Assembly: GCA_902613545.1 (NCBI GenBank)
Contig: CACMHW010000004.1
Coordinates: forward strand, 1 to 64,000
Origin: an uncultured Pelagibacteraceae bacterium
GTDB lineage: Bacteria > Pseudomonadota > Alphaproteobacteria > Pelagibacterales > Pelagibacteraceae
Length of the DNA stretch: 64,000 nt
Reading direction: 5' to 3'
A program made the position numbers and the translations under genes. Of this stretch, positions 53,145 through 60,889 are shown one piece after another (the stretch's first letter is position 1; every line of letters begins with the position of its first letter). A model generated the notes under the pieces. That model made no database searches and had not been told where the DNA came from. It worked only from the letters and a program-made list of their open reading frames with translations.

Positions 53145-53764
53145 TGTTTATACACAGAGGATTAATTGAAAAAAACTTTAGAGAAAATCATATTACTTCA
53201 TTTAAAGAGTGTATAAAAAAAAAGTTTAATATTGAGACTGATATTCACTTTACCCAAAACAATACACCCATTTGCTTTCATGATTATAGCTTAAGAAGGT
53301 TATTCAATATCAGAAAAAAAACTAGAACAATTCTTGATAAGAATTTAAAAAAATACAAGATAACAAAACTATGTGATCTTTTAAAAATTTTGACTGTAAA
53401 TACAAAAGTGTTAGTTGAGATTAAGCCTCTGCTTAGGAAAAATACTTTAAATCGATTGCTTGAAACATGTAATGGTTTTAAGAAGAATGTTTATTTTATT
53501 TCTTTTAAAGAAAGCAATCTAGTCAAGATTAGAGGCATCACAAAAGATTTTAAACTTGGTTTAATATTACATAGTCATCGAAAAAATGGTAAAATTAACC
53601 AAAAACTAAATAAAAATCATATTAATTTCCTTGTTTTTCATACTCAATTTTTATTTATTTCCAAAATAAAAAAAATAAAAAAAAAAAAATATTTTTACAC
53701 ATTTAAAAATATAAGAATGAATGATGCTAAATCAAATTATATTATTGAAAATATCATAAAATAA
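53144..53764 (+). CDS. Glycerophosphodiester phosphodiesterase-like protein
   Basis: A 206-residue TIM-barrel protein of the GDPD family. The catalytic elements are present: HRG at residues 4-6, IETDIHFTQNNTPICFHDYSL with the Glu/Asp metal ligands and second His, and VLVEIKP. It lacks a signal peptide, so is cytoplasmic, and is shorter than GlpQ/UgpQ with a diverged C-terminus (YTFKNIRMND). It would release glycerol-3-phosphate from glycerophosphodiesters, or act on a related phosphodiester. It is coupled to the carrier upstream. Confidence 0.78.
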   Translation: MFIHRGLIEKNFRENHITSFKECIKKKFNIETDIHFTQNNTPICFHDYSLRRLFNIRKKTRTILDKNLKKYKITKLCDLLKILTVNTKVLVEIKPLLRKNTLNRLLETCNGFKKNVYFISFKESNLVKIRGITKDFKLGLILHSHRKNGKINQKLNKNHINFLVFHTQFLFISKIKKIKKKKYFYTFKNIRMNDAKSNYIIENIIK

Positions 53765-54016
53765 TGAAAATAATATTCTCTAAAACAGTTCAATTCAATG
53801 AGATAAACTCATTTTCTTTATCGTTGTATGGCCACATTATTTAAGCTCCTTAGGGAAGATAAAATAATAAATCTTTTTTAATATTTTTTTTAGTTTAAAC
53901 ATAAGTAATCAGAACATCTAATTATTAAGCCTATATTACAAAATATTTAATCTTTTATTAAAGAGGATTATATTTTTAAATATTAAATTAAGTAGGAGCG
54001 TTCTGTTGCCAGGTGC
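53765..54016. other. Non-coding stretch before the small membrane gene
   Basis: About 250 bases, AT-rich. No open frame, tRNA, promoter or terminator could be supported apart from the direct repeat at its right end (53994-54016). Confidence 0.6.
53994..54016 (+). repeat. Direct repeat D, left flank of small membrane gene
   Basis: Contains GCGTTCTGTTGCCAG at 53998-54012 and matches 54266-54288 at 21 of 23 bases. It ends immediately before the stop codon of the small gene. Confidence 0.82.
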
Positions 54017-54232
54017 TTAATATTTCTTTTTTTTACCTTTAGTTAATATTTGAGAAATTTTTTCCCAATTAGCAATTAAACTTCCGATAGAAAAAATTGC
54101 TAAGCCGTGATGTGAAGCAAAATCATCAAATTCATGGAGTCCAAGTTCTGCACCTATTTCTATCAGAGCAGAACATAATAATATTCCATAAGTGAATAAT
54201 GCTAATTTAGGATTTTTTTTAAAATCAATCAT
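54017..54232 (-). CDS. Small membrane protein, unknown, within direct repeats
   Basis: A 71-residue protein with two likely membrane segments (about residues 10-27 and 43-57) and a basic tail, ILTKGKKKKY. The loop between has acidic and histidine residues (LHEFDDFASHH). I do not recognise the family. It is the only gene between the two copies of a 23-base repeat and is the only minus-strand gene in the island, so it may be a separate insertion. A chance frame is possible, but composition looks protein-like. Confidence 0.55.
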   Translation of the reverse strand: MIDFKKNPKLALFTYGILLCSALIEIGAELGLHEFDDFASHHGLAIFSIGSLIANWEKISQILTKGKKKKY

Positions 54233-54265
54233 GCTTTATTATTTATCATGCTTAATTGTAGTGCA

Positions 54266-54288
54266 AGGTGCGTTCTGTTGCCAGTTGC
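54266..54288 (+). repeat. Direct repeat E, right flank of small membrane gene
   Basis: GCGTTCTGTTGCCAG at 54270-54284 is identical to repeat D, and three further bases match on each side, with one mismatch between. Together the pair brackets a 249-base unit. Confidence 0.82.
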
Positions 54289-54321
54289 CGCAGACAGAAA
54301 AAAACTCATTTATTGTCATAT

Positions 54322-54367
54322 AAAATATGGGAAGACTAGAAGACAACTAGAAGATAGAGACGTAAAA
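54322..54367 (+). repeat. Island repeat, copy C
   Basis: AAAATATGGGAAGACTAG is shared with copy B and ACTAGAAGA-ACTAGAAGA-AGAGA with copy A. It ends about 70 bases upstream of the intact tRNA-Leu gene, mirroring copy A at the other edge. Confidence 0.65.
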
Positions 54368-54437
54368 TAATTTTTTTTTACTTCTTCAAAACTCTTGTGT
54401 ATTAATATATTAACAATAACAACAAAAAACACGGAAT

Positions 54438-54523
54438 GCCCTCGTGGTGAAATTGGTAGACACAAAGGACTTAAAATCCTTGCCCTTTTGGGAGTGCCAG
54501 TTCGAGTCTGGCCGAGGGCACCA
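54438..54523 (+). tRNA. tRNA-Leu (UAA)
   Basis: An 86-nt cloverleaf with acceptor GCCCTCG/CGAGGGC, D-arm GGTGAAATTGGTAGAC, anticodon stem AAGGA/TCCTT with loop CTTAAAA (anticodon TAA), a long variable arm as in leucine tRNAs, T-arm GTTCGAGTC, discriminator A and encoded CCA. It is the only complete copy; a 40-base duplicate of its 5' half lies 5 kb upstream. If the island reading is right, its present promoter came with the island. Confidence 0.97.
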
Positions 54524-54540
54524 AAAGATTTCATGTAAAT

Positions 54541-55728
54541 ATGATTAAAGAAAACATTTTACTTATTTTTAAAGATAAAAAAAAAGTAACTAAAAATAAT
54601 GATTTTTGGTTTGAAAAATTCAGTCATAAGTATGAAGTAGAGATTTTTTTTATAAATGATTATTTAAATCTTACAAAATTTGAAATTATTTCAAATATTA
54701 ATAATTTAATTAGCTCAAAAAAAATTGAGATAGTTATGTTAGAGGGAGATCATGCTCACCTAATAGATTATCATTTCTTAAAAAATATCAGCAGTAATGT
54801 AAAAAAAGGAATCTTTTTAGGAGATGATATGGTTTGGCACATAGTGAACTTAGTCACAGCTCAACAATGCGATTTTGTTTTTTCCTCAGAACCTATTTCA
54901 GTTTTAAAGTACAAAGAATTAGGTATTGAAAGTTTTTTTGTGCCTATAGAAGCTGATGGTAAGGTATTTAAAGATCGTGGTTTAAAAAAAATTTATCAAG
55001 TTTTACATTTTGGTAGAGATAAAACTATTAGAAGTGATTATATCGACTATTTAAAAGAAAACGGCATTAAAGTAAAATGTGTTACGCCGTATGATGATGA
55101 GTCTAATACAATGGAAAAATTAGCTAAGTTAATCAGTCAATCTAAAATAGTTTTAAATTTCGCAGAGTCGTCTAATGGAAATAGAAGCTTTAATCATTTA
55201 AAAATTTTTAAAAAATTCTATCAAACAAAAGGAAGAATACAAATGGCAGGAATATCAAAAGTTTTATGTATATCTGAATATAGTCCATCCTCTGAACTTT
55301 TATATAACCAGAAAGAGCTTCCATTTTTTAAGTCTAAAGAAGAGTGCTTTGAAAAAATCAAATTTTTTCTTGAAAATGAGAATGAATTAAATGCTGCTAC
55401 TGAAAAGTTTTACTCTAAAAATTTAATGTTCGAAGATAGCAATTATATTAACCAGATTAAAAGATTTTTAGATGAAGTGAAAATTAAAACAAAAGAAAAA
55501 TTTGAAACACCTTACTGGTATAATTATTTATTTTTAAATCAAAGTTTAAGATTAAGATTTAAGGATAATCAGTTATCATCATTTTTAAAAGAATTTATTG
55601 CAATTATATTCTCGTTTAAAAATTATAGTTTTTATAACTATTTGAGGTTACTAGTTTCGTCTATTTACCTATTTTTTAGATATTTACCTTTTCTTATTAT
55701 TAAAAAAATTATTAATTTTTCAAAATGA
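54541..55728 (+). CDS. GT-B glycosyltransferase, CgeB/group-1-like
   Basis: A 395-residue protein resembling CgeB-type glycosyltransferases. The N-terminal half includes IEIVMLEGDHAHLIDYHFLK and GIFLGDDMVWHIVNLVTAQQCDFVFSSEPISVLKYKELGI; the C-terminal half has YQVLHFGRD, IVLNFAESSNGNRS, GRIQMAGISKVLCISEY and FFKSKEECFEKIKFFLENENE, matching the usual RxxEa/aG-type donor region only loosely. A C-terminal hydrophobic stretch (FLKEFIAIIFS, YLFFRYLPFLIIKKI) suggests peripheral membrane attachment. It follows tRNA-Leu by 17 bases and overlaps nadK by 4. Substrate unknown. Confidence 0.65.
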   Translation: MIKENILLIFKDKKKVTKNNDFWFEKFSHKYEVEIFFINDYLNLTKFEIISNINNLISSKKIEIVMLEGDHAHLIDYHFLKNISSNVKKGIFLGDDMVWHIVNLVTAQQCDFVFSSEPISVLKYKELGIESFFVPIEADGKVFKDRGLKKIYQVLHFGRDKTIRSDYIDYLKENGIKVKCVTPYDDESNTMEKLAKLISQSKIVLNFAESSNGNRSFNHLKIFKKFYQTKGRIQMAGISKVLCISEYSPSSELLYNQKELPFFKSKEECFEKIKFFLENENELNAATEKFYSKNLMFEDSNYINQIKRFLDEVKIKTKEKFETPYWYNYLFLNQSLRLRFKDNQLSSFLKEFIAIIFSFKNYSFYNYLRLLVSSIYLFFRYLPFLIIKKIINFSK

Positions 55729-56498
55729 ATAAAAAAATAAACATTATTTCAGATAATAATATTAAATCTAAAAAAATAAAAATTCACTTAATTAAAAAAT
55801 TAAAAAAAGTAAAATATATAAGACCAAACTTGAGGATAATAATTGGTGGTGATGGATTTATGTTAAAAACCTTAAAAAAAAATAAAAATTTAAAAAATAT
55901 ATTTTATGGGATTAACTCAGGAAATTATGGTTTTCTAATGAATAAATTTTCAAAAAAAAATATAATTAAAAATTTAAACAAGTCTAAAGTTACAACAATT
56001 TCCCCTTTAGAAATGAAAGTAATTAATAATAAAAATTCAGTAAAAAATTACTTAGCTATTAATGAAGTTTCTATACTGAGACAGAGTAGACAAGCGGCTA
56101 ATCTTTCAATTAAATTGAATTCAAAATTTATTATGAAAAAGTTAGTTTCAGATGGTGTGTTGATATCCACGCCTGCTGGAAGCACAGCATATAATTTGTC
56201 AGTCCACGGTCCAATATTAAATTTAAATTCTAAAAAAATATCAATTGCACCCATTAGTGCTTTTAGACCCAGAAGATGGCTAGGAAAAATTGTGGGTGAT
56301 AGATCTAACATAATGATAACAAATTTAAATTCTGCAAAAAGACCAGTAAGTGCAGTAGCAGATAATTTAGAAGTAAGAAATGCAAAAAAAATAATTGTGA
56401 AAGTCCAAAAGAAGATAAAATTTAAACTGCTTTACGATAGTAACAGAAGTTTACAAAAAAAGATTAAACTTGAACAATTAAGAAAAGAAGTTTTTTAA
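55725..56498 (+). CDS. nadK: NAD kinase
   Basis: A 257-residue NAD kinase. The GGDG motif is IIGGDGFMLKTLKK, the NE/D region YLAINEVSIL, and the catalytic-loop segment VSDGVLISTPAGSTAYNLSVHGPIL is well conserved. It phosphorylates NAD to NADP. The N-terminus is short and lysine-rich as expected for the family in AT-rich genomes. It overlaps the glycosyltransferase gene and is followed by a minus-strand tRNA-Thr. Confidence 0.92.
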   Translation: MNKKINIISDNNIKSKKIKIHLIKKLKKVKYIRPNLRIIIGGDGFMLKTLKKNKNLKNIFYGINSGNYGFLMNKFSKKNIIKNLNKSKVTTISPLEMKVINNKNSVKNYLAINEVSILRQSRQAANLSIKLNSKFIMKKLVSDGVLISTPAGSTAYNLSVHGPILNLNSKKISIAPISAFRPRRWLGKIVGDRSNIMITNLNSAKRPVSAVADNLEVRNAKKIIVKVQKKIKFKLLYDSNRSLQKKIKLEQLRKEVF

Positions 56499-56501
56499 TC
56501 A

Positions 56502-56577
56502 TGGTGCCCTCACACGGACTCGAACCGCGAACCTATTGATTACAAATCAATTGCTCTACCAATTGAGCTATGAGGGC
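56502..56577 (-). tRNA. tRNA-Thr (UGU)
   Basis: A 76-nt tRNA on the minus strand: acceptor GCCCTCA/TGAGGGC, D-arm AGCTCAATTGGTAGAGC, anticodon stem ATTGA/TCAAT with loop TTTGTAA (anticodon TGT), T-arm GGTTCGAGTC, discriminator A and encoded CCA. It lies between nadK and rlmB, 45 bases from the rlmB stop. Confidence 0.97.
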
Positions 56578-56621
56578 CTGAGCGTCTCTTTAAAATAAAT
56601 TTACAAAAAAAACAATATAAA

Positions 56622-57377
56622 TTAATTATTTTCTTTATTTATTGAATGAAAAATATAGTGACATACCACAGAAACAGTATTTGCAATATTTAAACTTTCA
56701 ATTTTATTGTTCATATTTACTTTAAATCTAAAGTCTGAATTTTCTAAAGTCTTTGTTTTAATCCCATAACCCTCTGAGCCAAAAAGAAGAACATTTTTTC
56801 CTTTCCAATTATTTTTTGTAAAGTCTTTTTTTGAATTTATATCAAAAGCACTAACCCAGAAGTCTTTAGTTTTAAGGAAATTCAAAGCAGTATTAAGATT
56901 AGAAACTTTAAATATCTTTAAATGTTCTGCACCACCACTCGCACTTTTATAAAGCAACTTACTTTTTGAGGGAAAGCTTCTCTCTTTTACTATCAATCCA
57001 TCTATATTAAAAGCAACAGCACTCCGAATTATTGAACCTATATTTCTAGGATCTGTCACTTCTTCTAGTGCGACTAAATTAATATTTTTATGTTTATTTA
57101 AAAAAATAAATTCTTTTAAAGTTATTTCCTCCAGTTGTTCTACTTCTGCTACTAAACCTTGATGAGCTGTTTCATCTTTGCCACATAAATTGTCCAATTC
57201 TTTTCTTGATTTAAAAAAAACATTTAAAGATTTAAAAAGGTTTAATGATTGATTTTCCCTGTTTAATTTTTTTTGTGCGTCCTCTGTTAAAAAAATTCTC
57301 TCAATTTTTCTTGCTGGATTTTTTAACGCTTCTAAAACAGCATGTTTTCCAACTATTAAAAATGTCGTTTTTTTCAT
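56622..57377 (-). CDS. rlmB: 23S rRNA 2'-O-methyltransferase RlmB / TrmH family
   Basis: A 251-residue SPOUT methyltransferase with the N-terminal L30e-like substrate domain (LIVGKHAVLEALKNPARKIERIFLTEDAQKKL). Motifs are NIGSIIRSA, LFGSEGYGIK and SLNIANTVSVVCH. This layout matches RlmB, which methylates G2251 in 23S rRNA, better than TrmH. It lies between tRNA-Thr and the tRNA-Tyr/Gly/tuf cluster, transcribed away from the latter. Confidence 0.88.
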   Translation of the reverse strand: MKKTTFLIVGKHAVLEALKNPARKIERIFLTEDAQKKLNRENQSLNLFKSLNVFFKSRKELDNLCGKDETAHQGLVAEVEQLEEITLKEFIFLNKHKNINLVALEEVTDPRNIGSIIRSAVAFNIDGLIVKERSFPSKSKLLYKSASGGAEHLKIFKVSNLNTALNFLKTKDFWVSAFDINSKKDFTKNNWKGKNVLLFGSEGYGIKTKTLENSDFRFKVNMNNKIESLNIANTVSVVCHYIFHSINKENN

Positions 57378-57431
57378 GTTTTTTGAGTAATTTTTTCAAA
57401 TTACTAGCATATTTTAAGGCAAAATGATTTA

Positions 57432-57459
57432 TTGCAATTATTCCATAAATGCTTATAAA
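57432..57459 (+). promoter_or_regulatory. Predicted promoter of the tRNA-Tyr/tRNA-Gly/tuf transcript
   Basis: TTGCAA at 57432-57437 and TATAAA at 57454-57459 are spaced by 16 bases. The start would be about 48 bases before tRNA-Tyr. A closer TATAAT at 57506 is too near the tRNA to serve as its -10. Confidence 0.5.
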
Positions 57460-57513
57460 ACGCTTGTTGTTAAATGCTTTTTAAGTTAGTGGGTATCCCC
57501 ACAATTATAATTA

Positions 57514-57599
57514 GGAGGGGTACCAAAGCGGTCAAATGGGGCGGGCTGTAAACCCGTTGACTTCGGTCTTCGAAAGTTCGAATCTTTCCCCCTCCACCA
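57514..57599 (+). tRNA. tRNA-Tyr (GUA)
   Basis: An 86-nt class II tRNA: acceptor GGAGGGG/CCCCTCC, anticodon stem-loop GGGCTGTAAACCC (anticodon GTA), long variable arm, T-arm AGTTCGAATCTT, discriminator A and encoded CCA. It stands 46 bases before tRNA-Gly. Confidence 0.97.
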
Positions 57600-57645
57600 A
57601 GCTTAGAAGTATTTAATAATAAAGAGCGAGATGAGTTTGGATTTT

Positions 57646-57719
57646 GCGGGTGTAGTTCAATGGTAGAACGCTAGCCTTCCAAGCTGGATGTAAGGGTTCG
57701 ATTCCCTTTACCCGCTCCA
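57646..57719 (+). tRNA. tRNA-Gly (UCC)
   Basis: A 74-nt tRNA: acceptor GCGGGTG/TACCCGC with one G-T pair, D-arm AGTTCAATGGTAGAAC, anticodon loop CTTCCAA (anticodon TCC), T-arm GGGTTCGATTCCC, discriminator T and encoded CCA. It lies 34 bases upstream of tuf, the classic tyrU-glyT-tufB order. Confidence 0.97.
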
Positions 57720-57753
57720 AAATTTAAAATAAAAAAAAGTGAGGAAAAAATAG

Positions 57754-58953
57754 ATGTCTAAAGAAAAGTTTAACCGTAACAAACCACATTGTAACATCGG
57801 TACAATTGGCCATGTCGATCATGGTAAAACAACATTAACTGCAGCAATTACAAAAGTATTGTCTGAAGCGGGAGGTTCAAGTAGCGCTAACTTTGTAGCT
57901 TATGACCAAATCGATAAAGCTCCAGAGGAAAAAGAGAGAGGAATTACAATTTCAACTGCTCACGTAGAATATGAAACTGAAAAAAGACACTATGCTCACG
58001 TAGATTGCCCAGGTCACGCTGACTATGTTAAAAATATGATAACAGGAGCAGCACAAATGGACGGAGCAATTTTGGTAGTAAATGCAGCTGATGGACCAAT
58101 GCCTCAAACTAGAGAACATATTCTTTTAGCTAGACAAGTTGGTGTACCAGCAATCGTAGTTTTCTTAAATAAAATTGACACAGTTAAAGATAAAGAACTT
58201 GTTGATCTAGTCGAAGAAGAAATCAGAGAACTTTTGACATCTTATAAATTTCCTGGTGATAAAATTCCAATTATTAAAGGCTCAGCATTAAACGCAGTTG
58301 AAGGTAAAGATGAAGCTACTGGAAAAAATGCAATTATGGAATTAATGAAAGCTGTTGATGAAACTATTCCTCAGCCAGATAGACCTAAAGACAAACCTTT
58401 CTTAATGCCTGTAGAAGATGTTTTTTCAATTTCAGGAAGAGGTACAGTAGTAACAGGAAGAGTAGAGTCTGGAGTTATCAAAGTTGGTGAAGAAATTGAA
58501 ATAGTAGGAATAAGAGATACAAAAAAATCTGTTTGTACTGGTGTCGAGATGTTTAGAAAACTTTTAGATAGTGGAGAAGCAGGTGATAACATTGGAGCTC
58601 TTTTGAGAGGTGTTGAGAGAGATGACGTGGAAAGAGGACAGGTTCTTTGTAAACCAGGTTCAATCACTCCACACACAGAATTTGAATGCCAAGCTTATAT
58701 TTTAAAAAAAGAAGAGGGAGGAAGACATACTCCATTTTTTACAAAATATAGACCGCAATTTTATTTTAGAACTACTGATGTGACAGGTGAAGTAACACTT
58801 CCATCGGGCACAGAAATGGTAATGCCTGGTGATGATGGAAAATTCAATGTAAAATTAATTACGCCTATTGCGATGAGTGAAAATTTAAACTTCGCAATTA
58901 GAGAAGGCGGTAAAACAGTTGGAGCTGGAGTAGTAACTAAAATAGTTAAATAA
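57754..58953 (+). CDS. tuf: Elongation factor Tu
   Basis: A 399-residue EF-Tu. G-domain motifs: [19 protein letters not shown], and FLNKIDTV; domains II and III follow, with [13 protein letters not shown] and [19 protein letters not shown]. It carries aminoacyl-tRNA to the ribosome. A GTGAGGA ribosome site precedes the ATG. Order tRNA-Tyr, tRNA-Gly, tuf, tRNA-Trp, secE matches the ancestral tufB region. Confidence 0.98.
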   Translation: MSKEKFNRNKPHCNIGTIGHVDHGKTTLTAAITKVLSEAGGSSSANFVAYDQIDKAPEEKERGITISTAHVEYETEKRHYAHVDCPGHADYVKNMITGAAQMDGAILVVNAADGPMPQTREHILLARQVGVPAIVVFLNKIDTVKDKELVDLVEEEIRELLTSYKFPGDKIPIIKGSALNAVEGKDEATGKNAIMELMKAVDETIPQPDRPKDKPFLMPVEDVFSISGRGTVVTGRVESGVIKVGEEIEIVGIRDTKKSVCTGVEMFRKLLDSGEAGDNIGALLRGVERDDVERGQVLCKPGSITPHTEFECQAYILKKEEGGRHTPFFTKYRPQFYFRTTDVTGEVTLPSGTEMVMPGDDGKFNVKLITPIAMSENLNFAIREGGKTVGAGVVTKIVK

Positions 58954-58959
58954 ACGCTT

Positions 58960-59035
58960 AGGAGCGTAGTTCAATTGGTAGAGCGCCGGTCTCCAAAACC
59001 GGAGGTTGTGGGTTCGAGTCCCTCCGCTCCTGCCA
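58960..59035 (+). tRNA. tRNA-Trp (CCA)
   Basis: A 76-nt tRNA: acceptor AGGAGCG/CGCTCCT, anticodon stem CCGGT/ACCGG with loop CTCCAAA (anticodon CCA), T-arm GGGTTCGAGTCCC, discriminator G and encoded CCA. It lies between tuf and secE, 6 bases after the tuf stop. Confidence 0.97.
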
Positions 59036-59049
59036 AATTTAAAAAAACT

Positions 59050-59241
59050 ATGAAAAACCCTTTAAAATTTATTCAAGAAGTTAAGCAAGAAACATTTAGA
59101 ATAACTTGGCCTACAAAGAAAGAGACAATGATGGGAGCAGTAATGGTATTTGCTTTGGCTTCCATAGCCGCAATTTTTTTTTTAATTTTAGATCAAATTT
59201 TAAGATTCTTGTTAAATTTAGTTTTGACTATTAATATTTAG
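59050..59241 (+). CDS. secE: Preprotein translocase subunit SecE
   Basis: A 63-residue SecE with the single-helix form: NPLKFIQEVKQETFRITWPTKKETMM is the conserved amphipathic and RxxWP region, followed by one membrane helix (VMVFALASIAAIFFLILDQIL). An in-frame extension upstream would run through tRNA-Trp, so the ATG at 59050 is chosen. SecE stabilises SecY in the translocon. Confidence 0.94.
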   Translation: MKNPLKFIQEVKQETFRITWPTKKETMMGAVMVFALASIAAIFFLILDQILRFLLNLVLTINI

Positions 59242-59244
59242 AAA

Positions 59245-59769
59245 ATGAATTGGTATATTGTACAAGCATATTCTGGCTTTGAGAAGAAAGTTGTGGAAGC
59301 TATAAAAGAAGAGCTCAAAAAACATAAACTTTCAGATAGTCTCCAAGAGATACTCGTTCCCACTCATCAAGTAACTGAAGTTAAAAAAGGGAAAAGAACA
59401 AAAAAAGAAAAGAAATTTTTTCCAGGATATGTTTTAATAAAAATAGAGCTTACTAAACAAATTTATCATTTAATTAAAAATCTACAAAAAGTTAGTGGTT
59501 TTTTAGGATCATCTGATAAACCAACTCCAATTTCAGATAATGAGATTAAGAGAATACTTGGACAGGTTTCAGAGACTGCTGTTACTCAAAAAATAGGTGT
59601 AAATTTTGAAATAGGCGAAAAAGTCAAGGTGTGTGATGGACCTTTTGCTTCCTTTAATGGATTAATTGAAGAAATAGATGAAGAAAAATCTAGACTTAAA
59701 GTCTCAGTTTCTATATTTGGTAGAGCGACACCAGTGGATTTAGAATTTAATCAAGTGGAGAAAAACTAA
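59245..59769 (+). CDS. nusG: Transcription termination/antitermination factor NusG
   Basis: A 174-residue NusG: NGN domain WYIVQAYSGFEKKVVEAIKEEL with GKRTKKEKKFFPGYVLIKIEL, and the C-terminal KOW domain GEKVKVCDGPFASFNGLIEEIDEEKSRLKVSVSIFGR. It links RNA polymerase with Rho and ribosomes. It starts 3 bases after secE and ends directly against rplK. Confidence 0.97.
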   Translation: MNWYIVQAYSGFEKKVVEAIKEELKKHKLSDSLQEILVPTHQVTEVKKGKRTKKEKKFFPGYVLIKIELTKQIYHLIKNLQKVSGFLGSSDKPTPISDNEIKRILGQVSETAVTQKIGVNFEIGEKVKVCDGPFASFNGLIEEIDEEKSRLKVSVSIFGRATPVDLEFNQVEKN

Positions 59770-60195
59770 ATGGCAAAAGAAATTACGGGTTACGTGAAAT
59801 TACAAATTAAAGGAGGCCAAGCTAATCCTGCCCCACCAGTAGGACCGGCATTAGGTCAAAGGGGAATTAACATTATGGAATTTTGTAAAGCTTTTAACGA
59901 AAAAACAAAAGCCTTCATGGGAAAACCAGTTCCTGTTGTAATTACTGTCTATAAAGATAAAAAGTTTGACTTTATTATTAAATCACCTCCAGCTTCACAT
60001 TTTATTAGAGAGGCTGCAAAATTAAAAAGTGGATCTAGCGAGCCTGGAAGAGTAGTTGCTGGCTCAATTACAATGAAACAGGCTGAGGCAATAGCAAAAG
60101 AGAAGATGAATGATCTAAACGCTTTTGATCTTAAAGAGGCAACAAAAATTATTTGTGGTTCGGCTAGATCGATGGGTATTGAAGTTAAGGAATAG
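59770..60195 (+). CDS. rplK: 50S ribosomal protein L11
   Basis: A 141-residue L11: [37 protein letters not shown] is the N-terminal domain with the proline-rich loop, and the C-terminal domain ends [12 protein letters not shown]. It forms the GTPase-associated centre with 23S rRNA. It directly abuts nusG and is followed by rplA after 2 bases. Confidence 0.98.
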   Translation: MAKEITGYVKLQIKGGQANPAPPVGPALGQRGINIMEFCKAFNEKTKAFMGKPVPVVITVYKDKKFDFIIKSPPASHFIREAAKLKSGSSEPGRVVAGSITMKQAEAIAKEKMNDLNAFDLKEATKIICGSARSMGIEVKE

Positions 60196-60197
60196 TA

Positions 60198-60884
60198 ATG
60201 AAAAAAAAATCAAAAAGATATAAAATTTTATTAAAATCCGTTGTTAAAGATAAAAAACTCAACTCAAAAGAAATTTTAGAATTAGTAAAGAAAAATTCAA
60301 ATACTAAGTTTGATGAGTCTGTTGATGTATCTTTAAGAATAAATTTAAAACAAACTAAAGGTGGAGATTTTAATTTAAGAACCACTGTAAAGTTACCAAA
60401 TGGATCTGGAAAGAAAGAAAAAATAGCAGTACTTTGTGAACCTGATAAAATAGGTGATGCCAAAAATAGTGGTGCAGAAATTTATGGATCTGATGATTTA
60501 ATCGAGAAAATTGCTGCTGGTAAGTTCAATTTTACAAAATTAATTTGTACACCTGCAATGATGGGAAAAATAGGTAAGCATGGAAAAGTTTTAGGCCCTA
60601 AAGGTTTAATGCCTAATCCAAAACTTGGAACTGTATCAAATGATGTTTTCAAAAGTGTTAAAGATATTAAGTCCGGTTTAGTAGAAATTAAGAATGACAA
60701 AGATGGAAATTTAGCTTCAACAATTGGAAGAAAAAGTTACTCAACAGAAAAGCTTTTAGAAAACTATAATTATTTTATAGATAGCATTAAGAAAGAAAAA
60801 CCAGAGACTATTAAAGGTGAATTTATAAAAAATATTTATATAACATCGACTATGGGAATTTCATTTAAAGTAGGAGCTAAGTAG
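60198..60884 (+). CDS. rplA: 50S ribosomal protein L1
   Basis: A 228-residue L1 with the two-domain fold: KTKGGDFNLRTTVKLPNGSGK, then KLICTPAMMGKIGKHGKVLGPKGLMPNPKLGT, the L1 signature. L1 forms the mobile stalk at the E site and in many bacteria represses its own operon through the mRNA. The N-terminus is lysine-rich. Confidence 0.97.
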   Translation: MKKKSKRYKILLKSVVKDKKLNSKEILELVKKNSNTKFDESVDVSLRINLKQTKGGDFNLRTTVKLPNGSGKKEKIAVLCEPDKIGDAKNSGAEIYGSDDLIEKIAAGKFNFTKLICTPAMMGKIGKHGKVLGPKGLMPNPKLGTVSNDVFKSVKDIKSGLVEIKNDKDGNLASTIGRKSYSTEKLLENYNYFIDSIKKEKPETIKGEFIKNIYITSTMGISFKVGAK

Positions 60885-60889
60885 TTATT

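Larger units (their letters stand above)
49411..54476. mobile_element. Putative tRNA-Leu integrative island (remnant)
   Basis: A 5.0-kb segment bounded by direct 40-bp copies of the tRNA-Leu 5' half, with an intact tRNA only on the right. Cargo: two secreted proteins (one heparin-lyase-like), an Atg22-type carrier, a glycerophosphodiesterase-like protein and a small membrane protein. No integrase, recombinase or replication gene is visible, so it is either a decayed element or was mobilised by an integrase supplied elsewhere. Inference from repeat geometry; boundaries are exact to the end of the repeats. Confidence 0.65.

Noticed and set aside
57506-57511. TATAAT as -10 box for tRNA-Tyr
   Set aside because: It ends two bases before the mature tRNA, too near for a transcription start.
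58975-59049. Upstream in-frame extension of secE
   Set aside because: It runs through the tRNA-Trp gene; the normal SecE N-terminus begins at ATG 59050.
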